Source: Dysgonomonas gadei ATCC BAA-286 (GTDB lineage: Bacteria; Bacteroidota; Bacteroidia; Bacteroidales; Dysgonomonadaceae). Taken from it: 23,501 nt of DNA. Where the stretch lies: contig NZ_GL891990.1 in assembly GCF_000213555.1 (NCBI RefSeq), positions 108,640 to 132,140 on the forward strand, written 5' to 3'. This document shows positions 15,272 to 21,568 of this stretch, in pieces (position 1 is the stretch's first letter; each line of letters begins with the position of its first letter). The notes under the pieces were generated by a model that was not told the origin of the DNA, did not search any database, and worked only from the letters and a program-made list of their open reading frames with translations. The position numbers and the translations under genes are program-made.

Positions 15272-15850
15272 ATGAAATATATAACAATTCTATTGATAGC
15301 TTTACTTCATTTGCCTGCATGGGGACAACAGAGCGATTTTCCAAACAGAAAATCACAAATAGAACAGTCTATGAAGCCGATTTATACCATTACAGAATTT
15401 CAGCAAATAGCGGATTCTTTACAAATGACTATTGATGAATTATCCGACTATCCTGTAATATCTCCAATAAAGAAGTCTGGGCGTATCTCATCAGGGTTCG
15501 GGATGCGAAAGCACCCATGCTACAAAAGACGAAAATTTCATACAGGAATTGATATTCCACAAGTAGAAGGAACTCCGGTGTATGCCACAGGTAACGGAAT
15601 AGTGATTGGCAAAGGTTACAATGTGGGGTATGGCTATTTTATAGAGATTCAACACGCAGGTGGTTTTCGTTCATTCTATGCACATTTAAGTCGAATATTG
15701 GTAAATGTGGGGGAACGAATAAGCATTACCCAACAAATAGCTTGTGTGGGTAGTACGGGAATAGTAACGGGAAGCCACTTGCATTATGAAGTAAGGAAAG
15801 GTAAACGTTATTTGAATCCGATAGGTTGGTGCTATTGTTTGAGGTATTGA
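15272..15850 (+). CDS. M23-family peptidoglycan endopeptidase (192 aa)
   Basis: A signal peptide (about residues 1-19, ending AWGQ) precedes a LytM/M23 zinc metallopeptidase domain. The zinc site is complete: His90 and Asp94 in HTGID, the second motif SHLHYE with His169 and His171, and His138 in YAHLS as a likely catalytic residue. The domain occupies about 75-180. M23 enzymes cut cross-links in the cell wall. Next to a type IV secretion operon this one probably opens the peptidoglycan for channel assembly, replacing the lysozyme-type hydrolase common in related elements. That role is inference from position. It is read in the same direction as the tra genes, 60 bp after the small ORF. Confidence 0.9.
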   Translation: MKYITILLIALLHLPAWGQQSDFPNRKSQIEQSMKPIYTITEFQQIADSLQMTIDELSDYPVISPIKKSGRISSGFGMRKHPCYKRRKFHTGIDIPQVEGTPVYATGNGIVIGKGYNVGYGYFIEIQHAGGFRSFYAHLSRILVNVGERISITQQIACVGSTGIVTGSHLHYEVRKGKRYLNPIGWCYCLRY

Positions 15851-15921
15851 GAAACAAACCTATAACGAAAAAAAATACAGAAAAATATAACTGTTAAATA
15901 TCAGAAATAAACGAAACTTAT

Positions 15922-15929
15922 TAACTTTG
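15922..15929 (+). promoter_or_regulatory. Possible -7 promoter element for the PH-domain gene
   Basis: TAACTTTG matches TAnnTTTG 17 bp before the ATG at 15947. No clear TTG lies 19 bp further upstream, so only half of the consensus is present. The region between 15850 and 15947 is A-rich and has no other feature. Confidence 0.4.
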
Positions 15930-15946
15930 GAACAAATCAATAGCTT

Positions 15947-16390
15947 ATGAATTACATACAGAAAAATCTACAATCCGGGGAAGAGATAAAATATGTTGCA
16001 AAATTGCACTTTTTCCTTTTTGTGCAACCACTCGTTCTTATATTATTGGGTTGGTGGTTGTCCGGTTCGGAAACAGGTGTGCTACATTATGGTGGGATAT
16101 TCCTATTATTTATTGGGGTGATATCGCTTGTGCAAAGGCTGCTTGTAAAGGTGGGTTCGGCTTATGCTGTCACCAACAAACGAGTAGTGCTTAAAACGGG
16201 AGTTATCAGTCGCAGAGCGGTAGATTTAGTATTAGCTAAGTGTGAGGGACTACATATCAAACAAAGCGTTTTTGGTAGGATATTTAATTTCGGGACAATT
16301 ACTGTAACAACGGGTGGTGCGACAAGCTCATATCCATATATAGCCAATCCATTGGCTTTTAGGAAAGAGATAAATACGCAGATAGGATAA
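15947..16390 (+). CDS. Bacterial PH-domain (YdbS-like) membrane protein (147 aa)
   Basis: Two hydrophobic segments (about residues 24-40 and 47-65, FFLFVQPLVLILLGWWL and GGIFLLFIGVISLVQ) precede a bPH_2-type domain. The domain has the usual pattern SAYAVTNKRVVLKTGVISRRAVDLVLAKCEGLHIKQSVFG (about 74-113) and FGTITVTTGG. Such proteins are membrane-associated and of mostly unknown function; some support envelope stress responses. A TAACTTTG motif lies upstream. It is probably cargo of the conjugative element and not a transfer gene. I am confident of the family but not of the role. Confidence 0.85.
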   Translation: MNYIQKNLQSGEEIKYVAKLHFFLFVQPLVLILLGWWLSGSETGVLHYGGIFLLFIGVISLVQRLLVKVGSAYAVTNKRVVLKTGVISRRAVDLVLAKCEGLHIKQSVFGRIFNFGTITVTTGGATSSYPYIANPLAFRKEINTQIG

Positions 16391-16420
16391 TTGTTTGAAC
16401 AGATAATTTTTGTAATTTTG
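16391..16420 (+). promoter_or_regulatory. Consensus Bacteroidota promoter of an orphan leader transcript
   Basis: TTG at 16391-16393, 19 bp of spacer and TAATTTTG at 16413-16420 match the consensus exactly. Transcription would begin near 16427, just at the start codon of a short leader peptide. The promoter begins directly after the stop of the PH-domain gene (16390). Confidence 0.75.
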
Positions 16421-16428
16421 TTATAAAT

Positions 16429-16473
16429 ATGCCGTACAGAAAAACGGTATTATTATATAGTAAGATATATTAG
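16429..16473 (+). CDS. Putative 14-residue leader peptide
   Basis: The ATG at 16429 opens MPYRKTVLLYSKIY and a TAG stop. The start codon lies inside a perfect-pairing hairpin: ATGCCGT (16429-16435) with ACGGTAT (16444-16450), one G-U pair included. A short reading frame directly after a consensus promoter and before several hairpins is the layout of attenuated resistance operons in Bacteroides, such as the tetQ leader of CTnDOT. Identity with that leader cannot be claimed from memory. Confidence 0.5.
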   Translation: MPYRKTVLLYSKIY

Positions 16474-16731
16474 AAAAGAGCGTTTAGCTTTTTCCGTGCA
16501 ACCGAAAACTGGTAATTTTTAAATGCAACGGGAATAAGGTTAAATGCCTGTGCTGTGTATATGGCGCGGGCTTCTATGTTGTAAACCAAATATTTTTCCG
16601 ATTCTTTTTCTCAATATTACATTTTAATAAGAAATAACTACTTTTATAGCAGATAGTTGAAGAGGAATTAGGCTCTGCTGAGGAGCAACCTGACAGCAAT
16701 AAACTATCCTGCGTTACACTGTAACATATTG

Positions 16732-16764
16732 GAGGATGGCCTTAGCTTAGCTGTCCTCTTTTTT
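16732..16764 (+). terminator. Intrinsic terminator of the leader transcript
   Basis: GAGGATGGC (16732-16740) pairs over 9 bp, including two G-U pairs, with GCTGTCCTC (16750-16758). The loop is 9 nt and six T follow (16759-16764). This is the strongest terminator in the window. It gives a transcript of about 335 nt from the promoter at 16391. Confidence 0.75.
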
Positions 16765-16970
16765 GGTTACAGGCATCGCCTTATGGCTAAGAAAACCTTT
16801 TAGATTCTCTTGTTTGGTAAAATCCTATAAAAACAGACTTCTATCAGTAGACGTAAACGCTACAGTTCCCTTTTCAGTTTTACAGGTAAAGTGCCGCAAA
16901 CTTGCCTTAGCAGACTCTATTGCTGCATCCCACGCCCAGCGGTCACTAAAATATAATTGTTTTTAAAGGT
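16765..16970. other. Non-coding stretch before IS110 element B
   Basis: About 200 bp follow the terminator before the transposase stop. A plus-strand frame is open from 16763 to 16966, starting only with TTG inside the terminator tail; I see no domain in it. This stretch may belong to the 3' non-coding end of the IS110 element, where some subfamilies keep their guide RNA, or be a remnant of the gene once served by the leader. The element boundary cannot be fixed here. Confidence 0.4.
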
Positions 16971-18050
16971 TTATTTGGCTATTCCGCATAGATAATTCTG
17001 TTTATATTTTAAAACAAAATAGATGCGGTTGAGTAGTTTTCTGGCTATCCGAACAATCGCCTTATTTGGATGCATCCTTTTTATGTATTTATTGTAAGCA
17101 AGTGATAGGGCTGGATCTATACGAGCGGCAATCCATGAACTTTCGACTAATACTTGCTTAAGATCACTCAACCCTCTGAACGTTATTTCTCCGGTCAACT
17201 CCTTTTCTCCACTGGAATGACTCTGTGGAATCAATCCCACATAAGAAGCTAGCTGATCCGTAGTTTTGAAGCGTCCGATATCTTCTATTTGAGTGATAAC
17301 AGTTATGGAATTAACGATCCCGATACCCGGAACACTTTGTAACAACTGTATTGACTCACGATATTTTTCACTGTTACATAAGGCTTTAATCTTTCGATTT
17401 ATATCCAGCAGTATTTTTCGTTGATTTTCTACTTCGGTAACCAAAGCAGATAAAGCAAACCTTCCGGAATCACTTTTCATGGGAATTTCTTTCAACCAAT
17501 TCAGGAAACGAAGTGTCCAATGATTTTGTGATTTTTCAAATGCGGGAGGATATTCTATTCCGTAAAAATATAAGAATGATTTGATTCTGATTTTAAATCG
17601 GGTCATGTCCTTGACCAACACACTTCGCATACGAACTAAAGAGCGATCTTCCAGCGTTTCAGGTTGTAATACATAGATCGCTGTCAGTTCATTCGCTCTT
17701 AGCGACCGAGCAATTTTATAGCTGTCAACAGTATCATTCTTTTGGCATTGCTCCTTTTGAGTAGTAGGTACATCTGCCGGATTTATCACAATATTGTTAA
17801 TCCCAAGCTCAATCAGTTTGTAATGAGCATCAAAACCACTGAATCCAGCTTCGTATGCCGAATTGTAAGTTGCCCCAGGGAATTTTTCTTGCAGATAGTT
17901 GACTAAAACTTCTGCTTTGGGAGGTTGTGTGAAACGCTTATGAGCAATCGTTTCTGTCAAAATGGATACTGTCCAACTCTTTAAATGAACGTCAATACCA
18001 ACATAGATATTTTGTCCTTTAAAATTTACTTGTTTTCTTTGTGTAAGCAT
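16971..18050 (-). CDS. IS110-family transposase (359 aa), intact
   Basis: This is a full-length IS110-type DEDD transposase. The N-terminal RuvC-like domain has GIDVH (Asp20), YEAGFSGF (Glu) and a conserved-type NDTVD segment. The C-terminal Transposase_20 domain contains LLQSVPGIGIVNSITVI (a helix-hairpin-helix-like motif) and FRGLSDLKQVLVESSW, in which the catalytic serine is expected. It is close to the partial transposase at 1-391. The reading frame is uninterrupted, so the element may be active. It splits the leader unit at 16391-16764 from the gene at 18270. Confidence 0.95.
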   Translation of the reverse strand: MLTQRKQVNFKGQNIYVGIDVHLKSWTVSILTETIAHKRFTQPPKAEVLVNYLQEKFPGATYNSAYEAGFSGFDAHYKLIELGINNIVINPADVPTTQKEQCQKNDTVDSYKIARSLRANELTAIYVLQPETLEDRSLVRMRSVLVKDMTRFKIRIKSFLYFYGIEYPPAFEKSQNHWTLRFLNWLKEIPMKSDSGRFALSALVTEVENQRKILLDINRKIKALCNSEKYRESIQLLQSVPGIGIVNSITVITQIEDIGRFKTTDQLASYVGLIPQSHSSGEKELTGEITFRGLSDLKQVLVESSWIAARIDPALSLAYNKYIKRMHPNKAIVRIARKLLNRIYFVLKYKQNYLCGIAK

Positions 18051-18149
18051 AAGTCCTTGTTTTTTTATGTTTGGTAATTGTCAAATTCAAATATAAGAAT
18101 CTTGTGATTTATGCTTTGTTCTTATACCAGATATTACAAACATAGGGAC
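16971..18149 (-). mobile_element. IS110-family element B
   Basis: The transposase-proximal end is set near 18149 from TCCCTATGTTTG (18137-18148, minus strand), shared with element A. The distance from start codon to this motif is similar in both (about 87 and 94 bp). The other end lies at or to the left of 16971 and is unresolved; it could reach about 16770. Only about 100 bp lie upstream of the start codon, which leaves little room for a guide RNA there and points to the 3' side. Confidence 0.65.
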
Positions 18150-18269
18150 TTAACTTATTTCGTTGCAGGGTATACCAGTACCTCGGTTGCGGATGGGTTG
18201 ATGTCCCGCGCTTCTTTTTAGTCATTAATCAAGGTTGCAGGGGCAGCAGCCAGATAAATCAACCGAGCT
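18150..18269. other. Short intergenic region with competing inverted repeats
   Basis: CTCGGTTG (18182-18189) is complementary to CAACCGAG (18260-18267), and GGTTGAT (18196-18202) to ATCAACC (18258-18264), so the two pairings exclude each other. GTTGCAGGG occurs at 18162-18170 and 18234-18242. The region ends at the ATG of the next gene. No TAnnTTTG promoter was seen. Confidence 0.4.
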
Positions 18270-18665
18270 ATGACCCATGTAAAAACCACTATGCCGCTTC
18301 GGTGCATTACAGAGCTTACTCAAGCACTTGAAGTTTTAAATCGGAATATCCTCGAAATAGAAAGAAAGTTTTCTCTTAACCTTCGTCTATTGCTTAATGA
18401 TGGTGTATTGATGACAGAAATAGAAAGTATGCGGGCTACGATTTGTTGTCTTCTCAATAAAGATCTTGTGTGCATTTGCTGTACGATGTTTTGCAGTGAT
18501 GATAATGATCTCACCGATTGTGTAGAATACTGTAACCTCAATTATTACTCTTTAGGTGATAACCGATGGTTATTACAAAACTGCAATATAAATTATATTT
18601 CGGGTAAAGAACCGTGCTTGATATTCATCCCCAAAGATAGGACGAGAAAAGATATTCTATCCTAA
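18270..18665 (+). CDS. Unrecognised cysteine-rich protein (131 aa)
   Basis: I do not recognise this protein. It has no signal peptide or clear membrane segment. The N-terminal part (about 10-55) is helical with leucine-rich spacing (TQALEVLNRNILEIERKF). The middle and C-terminal parts are rich in cysteine: a CC pair near 59-60, CICC near 68-71, and further Cys near 75, 88 and 104. That pattern suggests metal binding or disulphides, but no standard motif fits. It lies between two IS110 elements and is followed 20 bp later by a strong terminator, which supports a real single-gene transcription unit. The start at 18270 is the first ATG; one at 18291 is possible. Confidence 0.6.
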   Translation: MTHVKTTMPLRCITELTQALEVLNRNILEIERKFSLNLRLLLNDGVLMTEIESMRATICCLLNKDLVCICCTMFCSDDNDLTDCVEYCNLNYYSLGDNRWLLQNCNINYISGKEPCLIFIPKDRTRKDILS

Positions 18666-18684
18666 TATTCTGACTGATAAAACA

Positions 18685-18725
18685 AAATACCTATTTGCTT
18701 ACTTATTTTAGACAAATAGGTATTT
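18685..18725 (+). terminator. 13-bp hairpin terminator after the 131-residue protein
   Basis: AAATACCTATTTG (18685-18697) pairs perfectly with CAAATAGGTATTT (18713-18725) over a 15-nt loop. It is A/T-rich and followed by a mixed T-rich stretch. The symmetric A and T ends would let it act in both directions. Confidence 0.65.
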
Positions 18726-18753
18726 ATTAGGTCTTTTGCTTCTCCTATGTTTG

Positions 18754-18966
18754 TATAATATAATCTAAGTGAAGAAGGGCGAGAGCAGATTTTGCTTTAA
18801 ATAGCCTTATGGTATATTCAAGAAAAGAGACTGCCTCCTCTTCTTTAACCTTTTAGAATCTGAACAGAATGTAAGGAACTCAATCATAATTATGGGTTGC
18901 GTAGCCAGTATATCTAGTCAGGAGAAAAGATGAAAAAAAGGTTATCACTTACCTAAACCAGATAAG
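18754..18966 (+). ncRNA. Candidate bridge RNA region of IS110 element C
   Basis: About 210 bp between the element's 5' end and the transposase start carry no reading frame but do contain local inverted repeats, for example AAGAAAAGAG (18822-18831) with CTCTTCTT (18838-18845). IS110-group elements are known to encode a structured bridge RNA in this position. The RNA itself and its target- and donor-binding loops are not demonstrated here. Confidence 0.35.
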
Positions 18967-20007
18967 ATGAAGGTATTATTAAAGCAGACAGTAGGAATTG
19001 ATGTTGCTCAAAAAGAATTAGTTGTATCGCTTGGTCGAATGGATGAGCAGATCAGCATAGAAGTTTATGCCTACAAAGTATTTCCCAATACTAAAAAAGG
19101 TTTTTTAAGCCTTGTATCATGGGTAAATAAGCAGACGTCAACTGCGACAGAAGTGCGGTACATAATGGAAGCAACTGGAGTTTATCATGAATCCTTAGCC
19201 TATTATCTATGCAGTACTCAAAAACAAATTAGTATCGTTTTACCTAACAAGATCAGTAATTATGCGAGAACACTTGACATAAAGACTATTACTGACAAGA
19301 GCGCTTCACAAGCCATTGCGAGATTTGGATTGGAAAGGCAGTTGGAAATATGGCAGCCTCCTTCAAAAATATTCAATGATTTAAGACAGCTTTGCCGGGA
19401 ACGTGAGCAGCTAGTGCAGGAACGCACAATGTTGAAGAATCAACTTCATGCAGAACGTACTTCTGCAACAACAAGTGAAAAATCAGTAAAACGAACTAAT
19501 AAAAGAATAGCTTTGATTAATGCACAGGAAAAGGAGATACAGAAGGAAATTACTAAGCTTATCAATGGAGATAGAGTTTTAGTAGAAAAGATGAAGATAA
19601 TATCTTCTATACCGGGAATTGGAAATCTAACGGCTGTAACCATTATCGCGGAAACCAATGGATTTGAGTTAATAACGAATAAAAAACAACTGGTCAGTTA
19701 TGCCGGATTAGATGTAAAAGAAAAGACATCTGGAACCTCAGTGAAATCCAAACCAAGAATATCCAAGCGGGGCAATCGGAATTTAAGGAAGGTAATGCAC
19801 TTTCCTGCATTGGCTGCAATAAGAACTGATGAAAGGTTCAGATATATTTTCTTAAGATTAGTTTCAAGGCATGGTATTAAAATGAAGGCTATTGTTGCCA
19901 TCCAAAGAAAATTACTGGAATTGACTTTTATCTTATGGAAGAATAATTCTTATTATAATCCAGGACACGAATATCAAATTATTCCGTTCCAGGAAGCAGC
20001 GGTATAA
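18967..20007 (+). CDS. IS110-family transposase (346 aa), intact, different subgroup
   Basis: The N-terminal DEDD domain has TVGIDVAQKELVVS (Asp12), YIMEATGVYHESL (Glu) and TITDKSASQAIARFG (Asp). A coiled-coil linker (REREQLVQERTMLKNQL) joins it to a Transposase_20 domain with SSIPGIGNLTAVTIIAET and KPRISKRGNRNLRKVMHF, which contains the probable catalytic serine in ISKRG. The sequence is clearly diverged from the other two transposases in the window. The frame is full length. It lies between the cysteine-rich protein gene and the mercury cluster. Confidence 0.95.
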   Translation: MKVLLKQTVGIDVAQKELVVSLGRMDEQISIEVYAYKVFPNTKKGFLSLVSWVNKQTSTATEVRYIMEATGVYHESLAYYLCSTQKQISIVLPNKISNYARTLDIKTITDKSASQAIARFGLERQLEIWQPPSKIFNDLRQLCREREQLVQERTMLKNQLHAERTSATTSEKSVKRTNKRIALINAQEKEIQKEITKLINGDRVLVEKMKIISSIPGIGNLTAVTIIAETNGFELITNKKQLVSYAGLDVKEKTSGTSVKSKPRISKRGNRNLRKVMHFPALAAIRTDERFRYIFLRLVSRHGIKMKAIVAIQRKLLELTFILWKNNSYYNPGHEYQIIPFQEAAV

Positions 20008-20009
20008 AA

Positions 20010-20037
20010 AAAGGGAAACTATAAGTCATTTCCCTTT
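20010..20037 (+). terminator. 9-bp hairpin just after the IS110 transposase
   Basis: AAAGGGAAA (20010-20018) pairs with TTTCCCTTT (20029-20037) across a 10-nt loop, starting 2 bp after the transposase stop. It probably ends the transposase transcript and protects the element from outside transcription. Confidence 0.6.
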
Positions 20038-20148
20038 GTAATCAATTTAAGAGGTTTAGTTTCTGGCTATGCCCTCTAACTCTTTATTTCTATTATTTAA
20101 TTGATAGTAATTCTTTTTAAAGCATAAAAAAACCGTTTAAATTGCCAT

Positions 20149-20184
20149 AAAAAATGCCTGTTTTGGTACTCAACAGCATTTTTT
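20149..20184 (-). terminator. Terminator of the mercury operon, overlapping the last stop codon
   Basis: AAAAAATGC-C-TGTT (20149-20162) pairs with AACAGCATTTTTT (20172-20184), 13 bp with one bulged C and a 9-nt loop. On the minus strand it ends in a T-run. The stop codon of the small cysteine-rich gene (20170-20172) is in the loop edge. A-runs on one side and T-runs on the other make it bidirectional. Confidence 0.7.
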
Positions 20185-20376
20185 ATTTTCTTGAATTGGC
20201 GGGCACTTTACAGAACCGAAACTACAATAGACACAACAGTCACCTTCCAGAGGTTTTAACATTGTTTTGCACTTTTCGCATTCGTAAAAATATTGACAAG
20301 CATTTGTTGGCATTGTCTCCTCTTTTTTGTGACCACAGTTTGGACAAGTTATTATTGATTGTAACTTTATTTCCAT
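20170..20376 (-). CDS. Small cysteine-rich mer-linked protein (68 aa)
   Basis: The protein has 11 cysteines in 68 residues: a zinc-ribbon-like CPNCGH at 11-16, CEKC at 33-36, GDCCVYCSFGSVKCPPIQ at 45-62 and a terminal CC. The GDCCxxC small proteins recur, as far as I recall, beside MerT-type genes in many phyla, without a proven function. A role in metal binding or delivery is inference. It begins directly after merTP (1-bp overlap of stop and start). The terminator arm encodes its last residues, so the operon ends here. Confidence 0.8.
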   Translation of the reverse strand: MEIKLQSIITCPNCGHKKEETMPTNACQYFYECEKCKTMLKPLEGDCCVYCSFGSVKCPPIQENKKCC

Positions 20377-20978
20377 TATGATATAGTTTTACTTTTTAGT
20401 GATTTATAGCCTGTCGAATTGATAGCTTTTTCGATTTCTTCTATACTTGTTTGTTTGATGTCAAACCTTACAATAGCGTTTCCTTTCTCATAAGAAACTA
20501 CAACTTCGACAATTCCTTTTAGTTTGCTAATCTCTGTTTTAACGTGATGTTCGCAGCCTGAACAAGTCATTCCTTTAATTGTAAACTCAACTTTCTGAAT
20601 TTTGGAAGTTTGGGTAATAATTGCTTTACTTTCAGTCTTTGGAAAAAAGATGTGTGCATAAATTGGAAATGATAAAAGTAAAACCGCCATGACGGTAATA
20701 ATTCCTAAAAATGATTTTGTCTGCATAAAATTTGGTTTTTCAGTTATTTCACAATTACAGTCAATTCTCTTTTGTGGTTTCAACTTTTGATACCATGCAA
20801 AACCAAGCACTAAAATTGTTAAACCGATAAAATATGGCCGGAAAGGTTCGAGCCAGGAAAAAGCTGAAGCAAGTCCGCTTGTTCCTGCGATGATAGCCAA
20901 AACGGGTGTAATGCAGCACAATGAAGCTGCAATTGCTGTCAAAAGTCCGGTCCCGATTAGTTTCTTATCCGTTTTCAT
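20376..20978 (-). CDS. merT: MerT-HMA fusion, mercuric ion transporter (200 aa)
   Basis: The N-terminal part is a MerT-like transporter with hydrophobic segments at about 8-32 and 47-63 and the paired cysteines Cys21-Cys22 (SLCCITP) that pass Hg(II) across the inner membrane. A DCNC motif (Cys74, Cys76) lies in the loop. After a third membrane helix (about 92-112) comes a C-terminal heavy-metal-associated domain with GMTCSGC (Cys139, Cys142), equivalent to the periplasmic carrier MerP. Fused MerTP proteins are known in Bacteroidota and elsewhere. It overlaps the upstream regulator by 4 bp. No mercuric reductase gene is in the window. Confidence 0.9.
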   Translation of the reverse strand: MKTDKKLIGTGLLTAIAASLCCITPVLAIIAGTSGLASAFSWLEPFRPYFIGLTILVLGFAWYQKLKPQKRIDCNCEITEKPNFMQTKSFLGIITVMAVLLLSFPIYAHIFFPKTESKAIITQTSKIQKVEFTIKGMTCSGCEHHVKTEISKLKGIVEVVVSYEKGNAIVRFDIKQTSIEEIEKAINSTGYKSLKSKTIS

Positions 20979-21349
20979 ATTGCTTCTACAATTTTGTTAT
21001 CGTCGAGTATTTTAAAAAATGGGTTCAGCATATTTTCATACTCTTTTGTCAATGAGTAAAAAATGGTTTGTGCCTCTCTTTCGGTTACAATGAGCTTTCG
21101 GTCTTTAAGTTTTCGCAAGTGCTGGGAAACTGCTGAAATTGTCATACCAAGAATATCACTTAAATCACAAACACAAAGTCGTTTTTCTTCATAAAGTAGA
21201 AACAAAATTCTCAGCCTTACATTATTCCCTGCCAATTCAAGTCCATTCGATAAATAGTCAAAGGAGTCATGGAGTTCTGAAACTCGATTTTTACAGCGAT
21301 TGATTTGTTTAATGTCAGCCTGTTGTCTTATACACGAAATATTATCCAT
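20975..21349 (-). CDS. ArsR/SmtB-family metal-responsive repressor of the mer cluster (124 aa)
   Basis: This is a winged-helix regulator with a metal motif RLCVCDL (Cys59, Cys61), the ArsR/CadC type, and recognition helix SAVSQHLRKLKDRKLI. An N-terminal Cys6 could join the metal site, as in CadC. The frame is open upstream to 21454, but the ATG at 21349 is preferred because a consensus promoter covers 21354-21383 on this strand. It is the first gene of a three-gene operon, overlapping merT by 4 bp, and so probably controls its own transcription. The inducer could be Hg, Cd, Pb or As; context favours Hg. Confidence 0.85.
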   Translation of the reverse strand: MDNISCIRQQADIKQINRCKNRVSELHDSFDYLSNGLELAGNNVRLRILFLLYEEKRLCVCDLSDILGMTISAVSQHLRKLKDRKLIVTEREAQTIFYSLTKEYENMLNPFFKILDDNKIVEAI

Positions 21350-21353
21350 AGTG

Positions 21354-21383
21354 CAAATATAGCTAACTTTATTATTTAAGCAA
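21354..21383 (-). promoter_or_regulatory. Consensus promoter of the mer operon
   Basis: On the minus strand TTG (21383-21381), a 19-bp spacer and TATATTTG (21361-21354) match the consensus exactly. The -7 element ends 4 bp before the ATG at 21349, so transcription should start at or beside the start codon. ATTTGC is repeated directly within it (both ends of the spacer). Confidence 0.75.
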
Positions 21384-21507
21384 ATTCTAAAATACAAATT
21401 AAAATATTTTTTTATAATTTTTTGGATTGTAACACAGAATCTTTTCTTTCGCATAAGATGACAACTTATGGTAAGGTCTAGATTACTTTCAAAATAAAAA
21501 CAGGTCG

Positions 21508-21550
21508 TTCGTAGTATTGCGAATTAAAAACATATTCGTATATTTGCGAA
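21508..21550 (+). promoter_or_regulatory. arsR promoter with two ArsR operator palindromes
   Basis: TTG (21517-21519), 19-bp spacer, TATATTTG (21539-21546) is a perfect consensus promoter. Two palindromes TTCG-N8-CGAA lie at 21508-21523 and 21535-21550. The -33 TTG is the end of the first N8, and the -7 element is exactly the second N8. A repressor bound to either site would block RNA polymerase. The start codon is at 21569. Confidence 0.8.
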
Positions 21551-21568
21551 CTATAAATGTAAAAAAAT

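Larger units (their letters stand above)
16429..16764 (+). promoter_or_regulatory. Structured leader with mutually exclusive antiterminator and terminator
   Basis: Four structures were found by eye. (a) 16429-16450 holds the leader start codon. (b) 16494-16500 pairs with 16524-16531 with one bulge. (c) GCCTGTGC (16546-16553) pairs with GCGCGGGC (16564-16571) over 8 bp with two G-U pairs. (d) CTATCCT (16704-16710) can pair with AGGATGG (16733-16739), enclosing a GTTAC-ACT-GTAAC hairpin (16713-16725). That last stem competes with the terminator stem at 16732-16758. A second short frame of 27 codons starts at 16544 inside structure (c). No recognisable gene follows before the IS110 element. Confidence 0.6.
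18743..20040 (+). mobile_element. IS110-family element C
   Basis: The 5' end is set near 18743 because TCCTATGTTTG (18743-18753) matches the terminal motif of elements A and B in the same orientation relative to the transposase. The 3' end lies beyond the stop at 20007 and probably after the AAAGGGAAA/TTTCCCTTT hairpin (20010-20037); the exact point is unknown. About 210 bp of non-coding sequence lie between the 5' end and the start codon. Confidence 0.6.

Noticed and set aside
16763..16966. 67-codon plus-strand frame after the leader terminator
   Set aside because: It has only a TTG start located in the terminator tail and no recognisable domain; kept as part of a non-coding stretch.
21350..21454. 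Longer N-terminus for the mer regulator
   Set aside because: It would be encoded by the consensus promoter itself and contains low-complexity Lys/Ile/Asn-rich sequence.
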